Notes: generated by a model not told the origin, from the letters alone. 64,000 nucleotides of DNA from Euglena gracilis (GCA_039621445.1 CP154954.1:17390589-17454588), one strand, 5' to 3'; numbered from the stretch's first letter, positions 19,281 through 30,613 are shown. Numbers and translations: made by a program.

Positions 19281-21947
19281 AGGTCAATCGCCTCGACGTG
19301 CAGCCGTGGAGAGATGCACTCCAGCTGCATGATCCGCCACGGTGGGTGCTGTGGGCGCAAAAGAACAGCACCGTCCAAGGACAAGGAAGATCGACAGCAG
19401 CAGTGGTCACCCAGCAAGAGCCGCAACCACACCCAGCATCCTCAACCCAACATCCCCTCCAGCAACCCCTGTCATCAACGGCAACAACACATCAAGAGGA
19501 AGAAGAGTGTCTGTGGGAAGAAGAAGAAGATGTGGAGGAGCAAATGCTGGCATTGGTGCAGAAGATGCGGATGTGCATTCCCGGAGAGATCCATGAAGCC
19601 GAGGAGGATGAAGGTGCGTCGGATGAGGAGATCTCCGACAACGAGGCACTCCAGGAAGCAGCAAGACACATCCTCCAAGTGCAGGGTGAGCAGGTGGAAA
19701 TCAGAGGCGTGGTGCAGTCAGACGACGAGCATCCAGATCCACTGGCATCCAAGCTCCGGCAAGAAATCCTGGATGAATACGCAGGACGCGTCTTCCGNNN
19801 NNNNNNNNNNNNNNNNNNNNNNNNNNNNNNNNNAAAAAAAAAAAACGTGCTCAGGCTGAAGCCAGGAGCAGTGCCAGTGGTGGGCAGAGTGATCCACCTG
19901 AGAGGAGAAAGGCATGATGCCCTGAGGGAAATGGAGGTAGAGTGCCGGAAGGACGGCAAGCTGGAACCCGGGAGGGGACCGTGGAGAGCAGCCGCCTTCC
20001 CAATAGAAAAGAAAAGCGGGAAGTGGAGACTGGTGTGCGATTACGCGCTCACCAACAAGCAGCTGCAGCCGGACAGCTACCCGCTGCCCCTCACCGAGGA
20101 GATCGTGGCCGAGCAAGCAAGATGTGAGCTGTTCAGCACAGTGGACCTCCGGGATGCCTTCCATCAAGTCGCCCTTGACGCCGAGTCCCGGCCAATCACC
20201 AACATCCAAATGCCGGGCGGCCTGTGGCAGTGGACTGTGGTCCCACAAGGGATCAATGTGGGCCCGGCACTGCTGCAACGGGACATCGATGCGACGTGTG
20301 CCGGACTGCAAAGGCACTCAAGGCCGTACTTTGATGACATCATCATCTGCACCAAAAGAAAAGTCGGCCAATCGGAAGAAGACTTCCTGAAGGCCCATGC
20401 CGCAGATGTCCGGGAGACGCTGGCAGCGCTCGAGCGCGACAAGTGGGTCTCGGACCCCAAGAAGGTGAAGCTGTTCATGCGCCGAGTGGAGTTTGTCGGC
20501 CATGTGCTGGGAGGAGGAAGAAGGTCACCAGCCCCAGGGAAGCTGGCAGCTGTCCAGAAGTGGGAGTTGCCCAAGAACGTCTCCAGCCTCCGGGCATTTT
20601 TGGGGCTGTGCAATTATTACAGCGGATACGTGCGAATGTTCGCCGAATATGCGGCACCGCTGCAGGAAAAGCTGAAGTTGCCCCGGGAGCTCGCCAAAGC
20701 AGGCAGCAAACACCCGGTGACATGGACCAAGGAGGAAGAGAAGGCATTCGAGCGCCTGAAGCAGGCACTCGTGGCGGACCTCGAGCTGTACCACATGGAC
20801 CCCACCAAGGCGTTTGTCCTTCGGACAGATGCATCGGACTATGCGGTGGGTGCGGCGCTGGAGCAGTTCCCACTGGTGGAAGGACTCCCGTCCCTCGCGG
20901 ACATCAAGCCAGGTGCCTCCATCCCCGTGGCCTTCATGAGCCGCAAGCTCACCGATGGCCAACGGCAGAAGTGGGACACCAGGGACAAGGAGACGTATGC
21001 AATCGTCTCCGCCCTGGACAAGTGGGCGCCGTACATTCTGGACAACGAGGTGCTGGTGCTGACAGACCACAAGAGCCTACAAGGGTGGTACAAAGAGCAT
21101 GTCGCAGGAGTCGGCCCACAAGGCCGCCGAGCAAGGTGGCATGCAAAGCTCAACAACTTCCGGCTGGAAGTCATCCATGTGCCAGGCCAAGCAAACACCA
21201 TCGGAGATGCGCTCTCAAGATGGGCATATCCCGCCAGCCAAGGCTTCAAGGACATCACCTGGCATGGCACCGATCAAGACACGAAAGAAATGCAAAAGCA
21301 AATCCAGAAGGAGAAGGAAGAGGAGAGATCGTGTCCAAAGGCCACTCACCCAATCGACACAGCCACCGAAGAAAAGCAAGTATGCATCATACGACACAAG
21401 CACAAAAACACCGAGAACACCGAAGTGGCAGTGACCACCCGAGCACAGATGAAAAAGAACCAGGCAGCACCAACAGCCAAGGGGTCCACCGACATGGAGA
21501 CGCCAAGCCCAGCACATCAAGGCACAGCAAGACCCACCAGACCCACCAGAGAAGAAAGCAGAATGCCAAAGAAAAACGAAAAGCCAGCAGTCCCACAGAC
21601 CAGCAGCAAATCAGCCAAGGACTCAGTGGAGGACGAGGAGGACGTGGTGGAAATCACAGCACCCACAGCAGAAACACCCAAGGAAAAGGATGCCACAACA
21701 TCAACCGCCGACCCAACAACCTCATCACCCCATCAACATCCCGACACCTCTATCATGCAGCCGCAACCTCCGTCTTCCAGCATCCCAGCACCCTTACCAT
21801 CCTCATCATCACCCGACATCCCAACATCCTCCCCAACCACATCTGCCCCTGATCATCCCATCACCGACCCCGCAGACGCCGAGGAGGACATCGACATCTA
21901 CACCATGGACTGGGGACCGCACTACGAGAAGTACCCCAGATGGCAAA
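19193..21947 (+). pseudogene. pol: Ty3-like Pol C-part: protease end, reverse transcriptase, RNase H, truncated tail
   Basis: It begins with the protease C-terminal block DIGCDLILGYPWL. A 36-base gap of Ns (19,798-19,833) interrupts the linker. The RT follows: GPWRAAAFPIEKKSGKWR, motif A FSTVDLRDAFHQV, motif B VVPQGINVGPALLQR, and YFDDIIIC at about 20,327. RNase H shows all four expected acidic sites: LRTDASDYAVG, ETYAIVSAL, VLTDHKSL and IGDALSRW. RT spelling and RNase H order place it with Ty3/Gypsy-type elements. From about 21,260 the chain is Lys/Thr/Ser/Pro-rich, then homology ends at 21,948, where Penelope copy A begins. No integrase or chromodomain is visible before or after, so this copy is incomplete. 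A frameshift lies between this frame and the preceding one near 19,175-19,192. Confidence 0.8.
19798..19833. other. Assembly gap
   Basis: 36 undetermined bases, followed by a 12-base A-run, inside the Pol frame between protease and RT. The reading frame across this point is not proven. Confidence 0.99.
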
Positions 21948-24311
21948 CTGCTGCGATGGTCGTACCTGCAAACCCTGGCGGCCAAGGGGAAGAAGTTCCG
22001 GCTGGAGGGCCCCCCCGACACCGTCCTCCACGACCTCCGCCGGGCGCTGAACCAGTACACCGAGTGGGCAGCGCGCAGCAACCCCACCGACGCCACCTAC
22101 CTCCGGAAGCTGGGCGAGTGGGCCGACGCCGTGGAGGCCCGCTGCACCACCAACTGGCGGTGCTCGGCCGTCAGAGAAGAGCTGGTCCCCACCGGCTTCC
22201 CGGGCCTGTCACAGCAAATGCGGGAGGCCCACCAGGTCCTCGTCTTCCTCCACGACGACCGGGCCCCCCACGGCCTGATGTTCGTTTGCAAGCGCTGGTA
22301 CCAGAAGCAGATGGCCACCTACCTGGCGGACTCCACCGTGTTCGAGGACGTGACCGACACCTGGAGGGAGGTGGTTGCCCGGCTGTCGGAGGTCAACCAG
22401 CGGTTGCACTTCCCCACTGGCGCCGGTGTCGTCTACAACTACGGCATCTGGAAGCCAGCGAAGAAGAAGTTCCGGTTCATTGCCGGGACCCGCAAGAACC
22501 CCGATCCCGACCCCGGGTCCCCCGCCCCCGCCTCTGAGTCCGCCCCCGCCTCCGCCCCCACCGCCTCCAAGGAGCCCCCCCGGCAGCCCCTCTATGCCCT
22601 GAGCAAGGCTTTGGTGTCGCTCCTGAAGCACATCGAGGTCGCCCTCCGGGAAAAGGACGAGCGGCGGCAACAGCAGGAGGGCATCAAGGCGTTCTGGGGA
22701 ATCGACAGCGTGGAGTCTTTCGTCCGGATGGTCCGAACCCACTCCAAGGACATCCTGGCGGGGGGCTTGGAGACGGCGGACTTCACGACGATGTACACGG
22801 CCTTCACCTTCGACGCCATCATCGAGCGGACCATGGAGTCGGCCAAGGAGGCCTGGGCCTTCGTGCGGGAGACCAAGACCCCCGCTGGGGTGGACCCCGC
22901 CACCCCACCGTCCCTCACCACCGGCGGCTGGTCGTGGGATGGCCTCGGCTACTCCTTGGATGACCTGAAGGAGCTGGTGGCCGTGGCGGTGCAGAACAAC
23001 TACACCTGCAATGGCGGAAGGGTCCGGCGCCAGATCCGGGGCATGCCCATGGGCCTCCCCCCGGCCCCGCAGCTGGCCAACCTGGCCTGCTACCCCGTGG
23101 AGCGCGACCACATGTACGCCCTCCCTCCCCAGCTCCGGTCCTCCGCCGTGTCCCGATACATCGACGACATCGTCCACCCCACCACCATGCCCCTCCCCTC
23201 GGCAGCCGAGTACGGCATGGAGTACAAGACCACCGGCTCCGGCGAGTCCGTGGTGTGCCTGGGCGTCCGAGTGTACATCCAATGCCATTCCAACGGGGAC
23301 CGCGTGGTGCACACCACCGTCCACGACCGGGAGGAGGAGTACCCCCACCACATTGTTCGCTACCCCCTAGCCACCACCACCGCCCCCACCGAGCAGCTGG
23401 GCGGGGTCATCATGGGCCGCCTGGAGTTCGCCCGGATGGCCTGCAGCCACATGGGGGATTTCAAGCAGTCAGTGGCCAACGTCTTCCGCAACGCCATCTG
23501 GCGGGGGTACTCTCGCCGCCTGGTGCAATCGGTGTGGAGCCGCTTCCTCTTCCAGCGCTGGCATGCCGCCGACATCCGCGTCCGTGAGCTCCGCACCTGG
23601 TTTTCCAAGGTGTGGAAGTGGCTCCACTCCAGCCCCCACCGCGCTCCCCCAGCCCCATGGGCCACCGCCCTCCCCCTCGATGAGGCCCATGCCCCCTCCC
23701 AGGCCGACTTTCTCTCCGTCTTCGGCCACCCCGCACCCCTCCCCGGGGGCATCGACGACTTGCTGGCCGAGATGACGCCGCCCCCTTCCCCCTCCGCCTC
23801 CCATCCCTCCGACGTGGACGTGATGATCATCGACCGGGAGGCCCACGTGCGCCACGGCAAGCAGCAGGCCCCGAGAGGAGCGTCCCGATCCGTCCACTGG
23901 CCAGGGCTCAGAGAGGGGGACGCCCCAGAGGTGAGGTGCGCCCAATCCGTGAGCAGCAAGGGCAAGGACCCGGGGGTGATGCCGCCAAGGATCCCGCCCC
24001 CGGCGAGCCCGGGCGAGCCTCTACCAATCAGTCAAGAGGAGGGGGACGCCCCAAACAGCCGCAGCACCAGGCCGGCCCACACCGGGGCGGGGTTTACGCC
24101 GGGCAGTGAACCGGGGGTGACGCCGCCAAGGATCCCGCCCCCGGGGAGCCCGGGCGGGCCTGAGGACAGCGAGGGGGACGCCCCGAGCCACGGACTGGCC
24201 CACACCGTGACGGGGTTTACGTCGGGCTGTGAACTGGGGGTGACGCCGCCAAGGATCTCAGCCCCAGGGAGCCCGGGCGGGTCCGTGATCGTGCTGCCAG
24301 GACCGGCCTAA
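21948..24311 (+). CDS. Penelope-like reverse transcriptase, N-terminally truncated
   Basis: Open from the insertion junction to a TAA at 24,309. The order follows Penelope-type RTs. An RT-proximal DKG-like block (VFLHDDRAPHGLMFVCKRWY) comes first, then a Pro/Ala linker. Motif A is ETADFTTMYTAF (Asp at about 22,779), motif B is GMPMGLPPAPQLANL (about 23,041), and the catalytic RYIDDIVHP is at about 23,155. After the RT come basic, Trp-rich helices (RGYSRRLVQSVWSRFLFQRW) and a Pro-rich tail with GVxPPRIxPPxSPG repeats. The stop at 24,309 is specific to this copy; copies C and D read through the same point in frame. Without the GIY-YIG part the protein cannot be a complete retroelement polyprotein. 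Confidence 0.75.
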   Translation: MLRWSYLQTLAAKGKKFRLEGPPDTVLHDLRRALNQYTEWAARSNPTDATYLRKLGEWADAVEARCTTNWRCSAVREELVPTGFPGLSQQMREAHQVLVFLHDDRAPHGLMFVCKRWYQKQMATYLADSTVFEDVTDTWREVVARLSEVNQRLHFPTGAGVVYNYGIWKPAKKKFRFIAGTRKNPDPDPGSPAPASESAPASAPTASKEPPRQPLYALSKALVSLLKHIEVALREKDERRQQQEGIKAFWGIDSVESFVRMVRTHSKDILAGGLETADFTTMYTAFTFDAIIERTMESAKEAWAFVRETKTPAGVDPATPPSLTTGGWSWDGLGYSLDDLKELVAVAVQNNYTCNGGRVRRQIRGMPMGLPPAPQLANLACYPVERDHMYALPPQLRSSAVSRYIDDIVHPTTMPLPSAAEYGMEYKTTGSGESVVCLGVRVYIQCHSNGDRVVHTTVHDREEEYPHHIVRYPLATTTAPTEQLGGVIMGRLEFARMACSHMGDFKQSVANVFRNAIWRGYSRRLVQSVWSRFLFQRWHAADIRVRELRTWFSKVWKWLHSSPHRAPPAPWATALPLDEAHAPSQADFLSVFGHPAPLPGGIDDLLAEMTPPPSPSASHPSDVDVMIIDREAHVRHGKQQAPRGASRSVHWPGLREGDAPEVRCAQSVSSKGKDPGVMPPRIPPPASPGEPLPISQEEGDAPNSRSTRPAHTGAGFTPGSEPGVTPPRIPPPGSPGGPEDSEGDAPSHGLAHTVTGFTSGCELGVTPPRISAPGSPGGSVIVLPGPA

Positions 24312-24888
24312 GAGCACGCGCGGGACGCCCCAAGCGACAGGCTGGCCCACACCGGAGCGGGGTTTACGCTGGGCGGTGAACCGGGGGTGACGCCGCCAAG
24401 GATCTCGCCCCCGGGGAGCCCGGGCGGGCCTGAGAGTTGCCAGCCCACGGCCATGGAGACAGAGACGGACGCCCTCGAGGGGGTTGCAGCGCAGCCAAGC
24501 ACCGCCTCCCAATCCCCCATCGCCCCAACGGCTCCCACAGCCTCCCAAGGCCCCCCTCTCTCCAACCCGGACTCCGCCTCCCCAACCCCATGCCTCCCCC
24601 CACCCACCCGTGAGGTCCTCCAGGAGCGGGTCGTCATCGTCGAGAGGCAGGTCCCCGTTCCCGTGCGGGAGCCTGTCTTCGTGGATCGGGTCATCGAGCG
24701 GGTCGTCCCTGTCCCCGTGCAAGTCCCCGTGGAGGTCCGGGTCCCCATGCCCGTCCCCGTCCCCGTGGAGGTCCGGGTTCCCGTCCCCATCTACCTCCCT
24801 CCCTCCGCGCCACAAGCCCCCTCCATCGTGCAGAATGTGCATCTCAACGCACTCACCATCGGCCCCTCCTCCTCCTCGTCTTCCTGCC
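24312..24888 (+). pseudogene. Penelope copy A, start of the C-terminal extension
   Basis: Downstream of the stop the same frame continues with a further GVTPPRISPPGSPG repeat and the Val-Pro repeat block (QERVVIVERQVPVPVREP and VEVRVPMPVPVPVEV). It is cut at SSSSS by the junction with copy B. Confidence 0.65.
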
Positions 24889-24894
24889 GCAGAG

Positions 24895-26640
24895 GGGGGA
24901 GGCCTCGCACGGGTTGCACGCCCACCTCCAGCCGGTGCGGCCCGAACTGGAGGGCCGGAGATACCAGCTCCGGCAGGCCGGGGGTGGCACACCTGCGATG
25001 TCACCGCCTCCGCGTCCGTGCTGGTCGTCGTCTCCTGCTGCCGCCGCTGCCGCCGCCGTCCGCCGCGACGATGGCCTTGCAGGGGCTCCCACGGGTTGGG
25101 ATGAGAGGGGATCGGAGGGGGGCCGGCCCCTGCCTCCCTCTCTCTCTCTCTCTCCTCTCCGCGATGGTCTCAATGCGGTTGGGGGCTCCGACTCCCCCCG
25201 AAAGTGGCGTTGAGCTTGGCATTTTTCCTGCAGCTTCTTCAGCTCCTTGCTGAGGGCGGAGATGCTGTCCGCCATCCTTTTGATCTCCTTGTGCAGTGCC
25301 GCCCCTCGCCGGCTCTGCACCGGTGTCCATGCGACACCTTCGTCTCTTCGGTCTCTTTCTTCTCCTCGGGGTGGGTTGCCCTGCGCACTCCCAGGGCGAG
25401 AGGGTCTCGAAAATCTCATGGCTGCTGAAGAAAAAGAATCCCCAGGGCGGCGCCCACGGGCCGCTTCCCTGTTGGGTCGCCAAGGGGCTTGGGGCCGGGG
25501 CAAATCCCGCTTCGCTTGCTCCCCTGCGGACGGGGTTGCGGGGCACAGGCACCACGCTGCCTGCCACCCGCCCGGACTTGGCTCGGTCTCGCTCCGGGGA
25601 CGTGGCTCCCGGAGGGTTGGTGGCCCTGGTGGGGGCCGTGGGGGTGGCGCCTTGGACCGGGGTGATCGGCCTCCCCGATCCTGGCACCTTCATGCCAGTC
25701 GTGCGTCTGGCGCTCGAGGTCCGCGGGGCGCTCGACGTTCTGGGCTGCTGCGGCTTCTTGCCATTCTTGGATGATGCTCCGCCGCTGGGGGCCGCACGAG
25801 GCCCAGACCTGGTTCTGCAGGTCCGGGTCCCATGATTCGTACATGGCTTGTCCTCGTCCTGCTTCTCGTGGATCCTTCAGCACCGCCTTCCACTCCTCGT
25901 ACTTGGCTCGCCACTCGGCAGGCCACTCACTCAATGAAGTGAACTTCCTCTTCTTCGTGGGGCCTTGGGAAGAGGTGTCGTCGTCGGTGGTGTCGCTGGG
26001 GGGCGGGGGGGGAGCAGTGAGGAGGGGGCGGTTGGGGGCCTCGATGGCGGGAATGGGGAGACCTTGGAGGAGGGCCAAGGAAGACGAGGAGGAGGAGGGG
26101 CCGATGGTGAGTGCGTTGAGATGCACATTCTGCACGATGGAGGGGGCTTGTGGCGCGGAGGGAGGGAGGTAGATGGGGACGGGAACCCGGACCTCCACGG
26201 GGACGGGGACGGGCATGGGGACCCGGACCTCCACGGGGACTTGCACGGGGACAGGGACGACCCGCTCGATGACCCGATCCACGAAGACAGGCTCCCGCAC
26301 GGGAACGGGGACCTGCCTCTCGACGATGACGACCCGCTCCTGGAGGACCTCACGGGTGGGTGGGGGGAGGCATGGGGTTGGGGAGGCGGAGTCCGGATTG
26401 GAGAGAGGGGGGCCTTGGGAGGCTGTGGGAGCCGTTGGGGCGATGGGGGATTGGGAGGCGGTGCTTGGCTGCGCTGCAACCCCCTCGAGGGCGTCCGTCT
26501 CTGTCTCCATGGCCGTGGGCTGGCAACTCTCAGGCCCGCCCGGGCTCCCCGGGGGCGAGATCCTTGGCGGCGTCACCCCCGGTTCACGCCCAGCGTAAAC
26601 CCCGCTCGGTGTGGGCCAGCCTGTCGCTTGGGGGCGTCCC
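24895..26640 (-). pseudogene. Penelope copy B, C-terminal extension module
   Basis: The frame 26,777-25,416 encodes a GVTPPRISPPGSPG repeat, the Val-Pro repeat block (about 26,330-26,160), then the module TSLSEWPAEWRAKYEEWKAV, SCGPQRRSIIQEWQEAAAA, and HDWHEGARIGEADHPGPRR. It stops at 25,416. In the neighbouring frame coding continues with a coiled-coil-like segment (ALHKEIKRMADSISALSKEL) and a tail altered by a TC microsatellite. The module's function is unknown. Its repetition in every copy, in frame with RT in copies C and D, suggests it is part of the element's polyprotein. Confidence 0.6.
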
Positions 26641-27585
26641 CCCTCCATCTCCTTCCACTCACCTCTCATCCCCCTCCGCCCCGCTCCCGCGGGTGGAGGG
26701 GATCCTCTCCCTCGTCCCCCATACGCACCCTCTCCGCAGCTCCCTTCACGCCCGCCTGCATCCCCGTTCCCTGACACCCCCTCGTAACCCCCCCCCCCGC
26801 TCTTCTCTCCTGCTTTCCCTCACCTCCTTCACTCCCACTCCCTCCATCTTTGTGCCCCCCCCTCTCCCGTGCCTCCCCTTTCCTCCTCACGCCCTGCCTC
26901 TCCTTCCATCACCTCTTCCCCCCTCCCCTGGCTCCCCCCCCCTCACTCCTCCTCCCCCGCCTCCTTGGCCAGTTCCGCTTCCTCCTTTCTCCTTGGCCCT
27001 CATCCAATTCTTTCGCCCCGGCTCCGATGCTCGACCCTTCCCCTGCCTGACTGGGCTTCCTTGCACCCTCACCTTCTCCCCCTCCCCATCCTCCCAACTT
27101 CTTCACCACCCACCCCCTCCACTCCCCCTTTCTCTTCACGTGTGCCTCCCTTTCCACTCCTCTAGTTGCTCGCCCCCACCTCGCCCACCATGCCTCATGT
27201 CACCCTTTTCTACCTCCGGCGGGTCCTCCCAGCCCCACCCATCCCATCTGTACTTCCTCTGCTCCGTTCTCACTTTGTCTCCCTTTCCACATACGCCATT
27301 CTTTCATCGCTTCCCCCACTCCCTCTTAGCGCTCCCCACCCCCCCCCGACCCGCCTCAGACCTTTCCCCCTCGTCCCCATCCTTCCACAGCACCCGCACT
27401 CTGCCATCCCCGTACCTCCACCTTTCCTCCCCCGCTCTGGTCCTTGCCCGCCTCACCCCCCCGCGTCTCGCTGGCTCCTCCCTCTCACTACAACCCCACC
27501 CCCGCCCCATCCTTGCTCCGCCCCTCTCCCCCACGTCCCCTCCTTCCCCCGTCTTGTGCCCTCTCCTCCCCCTCTATTTTCCTGG
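26641..27585. repeat. Pyrimidine-rich insert in copy B
   Basis: About 945 bp of C/T-rich plus strand (purine-rich on the element's sense strand). It replaces about 20-40 bp present in copies C and D between two GVxPPRI repeats. The flanks GTCCTGGCAGCA (right) and GGGGCGTCCC (left) still match the other copies. No target duplication or terminal repeat was found. Open frames within it are composition effects. Confidence 0.7.
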
Positions 27586-30500
27586 CAGCAGGCACGGCCG
27601 CCGGGCTCCCTGGGGCTGAGATCCTTGGCGGGTCACCCCCAGTTCACAGCCCGACGTAAACCCCGTCACGGTGTGGGCCAGTCCGTGGCTCGGGGCGTCC
27701 CCCTCGCTGTCCTCAGGCCCGCCCGGGCTCCCCGGGGGCGGGATCCTTGGCGGCGTCACCCCCGGTTCACTGCCCGGCGTAAACCCCGCCCCGGTGTGGG
27801 CCGGCCTGGTGCTGCGGCTGTTTGGGGCGTCCCCCTCCTCTTGACTGATTGGTAGAGGCTCGCCCGGGCTCGCCGGGGGCGGGATCCTTGGCGGCATCAC
27901 CCCCGGGTCCTTGCCCTTGCTGCTCACGGATTGGGCGCACCTCACCTCTGGGGCGTCCCCCTCTCTGAGCCCTGGCCAGTGGACGGATCGGGACGCTCCT
28001 CTCGGGGCCTGCTGCTTGCCGTGGCGCACGTGGGCCTCCCGGTCGATGATCATCACGTCCACGTCGGAGGGATGGGAGGCGGAGGGGGAAGGGGGCGGCG
28101 TCATCTCGGCCAGCAAGTCGTCGATGCCCCCGGGGAGGGGTGCGGGGGGGCCGAAGACGGAGAGAAGGTCGGCCTGGGGGGGGGCATGGGCCTCAGCGGG
28201 GGGGGGGGCGGTGGCCCATGGGGCTGGGGGAGCGCGGTGGGGGCTGGAGTGGAGCCACTTCCACACCTTGGAAAACCAGGTGCGGAGCTCACGGACGCGG
28301 ATGTCGGTGGCATGCCAGCGCTGGAAGAGGAAGCGGCTCCACACCGATTGCACCAGGCGGCGAGAGTACCCCCGCCAGATGGCGTTGCGGAAGACGTTGG
28401 CCACTGACTGCTTGAAATCCCCCATGTGGCTGCAGGCCATCCGGGCGAACTCCAGGCGGCCCATGATGACCCCGCCCAGCTGCTCGGTGGGGGCGGTGGT
28501 GGTGGCTAGGGGGTAGCGAACAATGTGGTGGGGGTACTCCTCCTCCCGGTCGTGGACGGTGGTGTGCACCACGCGGTCCCCGTTGGAATGGCATTGGATG
28601 TACACTCGGACGCCCAGGCACACCACGGACTCGCCGGAGCCGGTGGTCTTGTACTCCATGCCGTACTCGGCTGCCGAGGGGAGGGGCATGGTGGTGGGGT
28701 GGACGATGTCGTCGATGTATCGGGACACGGCGGAGGACCGGAGCTGGGGAGGGAGGGCGTACATGTGGTCGCGCTCCACGGGGTAGCAGGCCAGGTTGGC
28801 CAGCTGCGGGGCCGGGGGGAGGCCCATGGGCATGCCCCGGATCTGGCGCCGGACCCTTCCGCCATTGCAGGTGTAGTTGTTCTGCACCGCCACGGCCACC
28901 AGCTCCTTCAGGTCATCCAAGGAGTAGCCGAGGCCATCCCACGACCAGCCGCCGGTGGTGAGGGACGGTGGGGTGGCGGGGTCCACCCCAGCGGGGGTCT
29001 TGGTCTCCCGCACGAAGGCCCAGGCCTCCTTGGCCGACTCCATGGTCCGCTCGATGATGGCGTCGAAGGTGAAGGCCGTGTACATCGTCGTGAAGTCCGC
29101 CGTCTCCAAGCCCCCCGCCAGGATGTCCTTGGAGTGGGTTCGGACCATCCGGACGAAAGACTCCACGCTGTCGATTCCCCAGAACGCCTTGATGCCCTCC
29201 TGCTGTTGCCGCCGCTCGTCCTTTTCCCGGAGGGCGACCTCGATGTGCTTCAGGAGCGACACCAAAGCCTTGCTCAGGGCATAGAGGGGCTGCCGGGGGG
29301 GCTCCTTGGAGGCGGTGGGGGCGGAGGCGGGGGCGGACTCAGAGGCGGGGGCGGGGGACCCGGGGTCGGGATCGGGGTTCTTGCGGGTCCCGGCAATGAA
29401 CCGGAACTTCTTCTTCGCTGGCTTCCAGATGCCGTAGTTGTAGACGACACCGGCGCCAGTGGGGAAGTGCAACCGCTGGTTGACCTCCGACAGCCGGGCA
29501 ACCACCTCCCTCCAGGTGTCGGTCACGTCCTCGAACACGGTGGAGTCCGCCAGGTAGGTGGCCATCTGCTTCTGGTACCACCGCTTGCAGACGAACATCA
29601 GGCCATGGGGGGCCCGGTCGTCGTGGAGGAAGACGAGGACCTGGTGGGCCTCCCGCATTTGCTGTGAAAGGCCGGGGAAGCCGGCGGGCACCAGCTCTTC
29701 TCTGACGGCCGAGCACCGCCAGTTGGTGGTGCAGCGGGCCTCCACGGCATCGGCCCACTCGCCCAGCTTCCGGAGGTAGGTGGCGTCGGTGGGGTTGCTG
29801 CGCGCCGCCCACTCGGTGTACTGGTTCAGCGCCCGGCGGAGGTCGTGGAGGACGGTGTCGGGGGGGCCCTCCAGCCGGAACTTCTTGCCCTTGGCCGCCA
29901 GGGTTTGCAGGTACGACCACCGCAGCAGCTCGGACTCGTTGCTCACCACGTGGCCCTCGTGGAAGGCCGCCGGCTCCTTCCGGCGGAGGGCTGTGTGGCA
30001 CTGGCAGCCCTCGAGGTCGTCGGCCTGCGCGGCGGCCACGTCCAGCTCGCTGGAGACCTGGGCGTAGTTGCACAGCCACGCCTGCCACTGCGGGGCGAAC
30101 TTGTCGCAGACCATGATGGCGGCGGCGACGTCCGGGTTGGGGTGGAGCTTGTAGACGGCCTCCTCCCGCAACACCTTGCGCAGCTCCAGGTGGCGGGCGC
30201 CGTTGTTGGAGTAGGAGAACTTCAGGAACTGCCGCTCGGGGGCCTCCTTCCTCTTCGCCTTGATGAGCTCCACCAGCTTGCACTCCAGGGAGAGGTGGCC
30301 GGAGCGCCGCTCGTCGTCCGGGACGTGCTGTTGCAGCCAGTCCAGGGTGGAACACAACCGCGCCTTGCCCCAGGAGCGTGCCTCCGCCAGGGCGCTGGAG
30401 TCCCCTTGGTGGCAGCGGCGGAGCCACTTGGCTAGGTCAGGGCTGGGCGGAGGGTCGCCTTGGGATGTGGGGGCGGGGTCGGGGCTGGGGAGGGTGTGCT

Positions 30501-30613
30501 GGCGGCGGAGCACCTTCCGGCTGACGGGGAAGCCGGGGTAGGCGGCGTTGAAGCCGTGGGGCCACATGGAGTTGAGGAGGCCCACCCACTTGCGCTCGCG
30601 GGCGAGGGCATCC
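27574..30613 (-). CDS. Penelope copy B, endonuclease C-half and reverse transcriptase
   Basis: Open from the poly-G tract down to 27,574. It begins DALARERKWVGLLNSMWPHG (GIY-YIG Glu and Asn), continues with a linker containing the cysteines of CDKFAPQWQAWLCNYAQ and the CQCHTALRR motif, then the complete RT as in copy A (TADFTTMYT, GMPMGLPPAPQ, RYIDDI). The tail has two GVxPPRI repeats before the frame runs into the pyrimidine-rich insert at 27,585. Apart from the poly-G shift upstream, this is the longest uninterrupted RT in the window. Confidence 0.75.

Larger units (their letters stand above)
21948..24888 (+). mobile_element. Penelope-like element copy A, 5'-truncated
   Basis: Begins at a CTGCTGCG microhomology with the Ty3-like tail and lacks the N-terminal endonuclease. 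It contains the whole RT, the TPPRI repeats and the start of the Val-Pro repeat module. At 24,888, within a Ser-rich stretch of the C-terminal extension, it abuts the opposite-strand end of copy B. Variable 5' truncation is expected from target-primed reverse transcription. Confidence 0.8.

Noticed and set aside
26360-27619. Pro/Ser/Leu-rich plus-strand frame of 419 codons
   Set aside because: Covers the pyrimidine-rich insert; the amino acids are what C/T-only codons give. No domain.
28140-28415. Short conserved plus-strand frames repeated in every Penelope copy
   Set aside because: Conserved only because the sense RT is conserved; they have no independent start context or codon bias.
28525-29667. 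Long plus-strand open frame (380 codons) over copy B, also seen at 22,209-23,351 on the minus strand
   Set aside because: Antisense shadow of the Penelope RT; glycine/valine/histidine-rich text follows from GC-rich sense codons, and it reappears only where the RT does.
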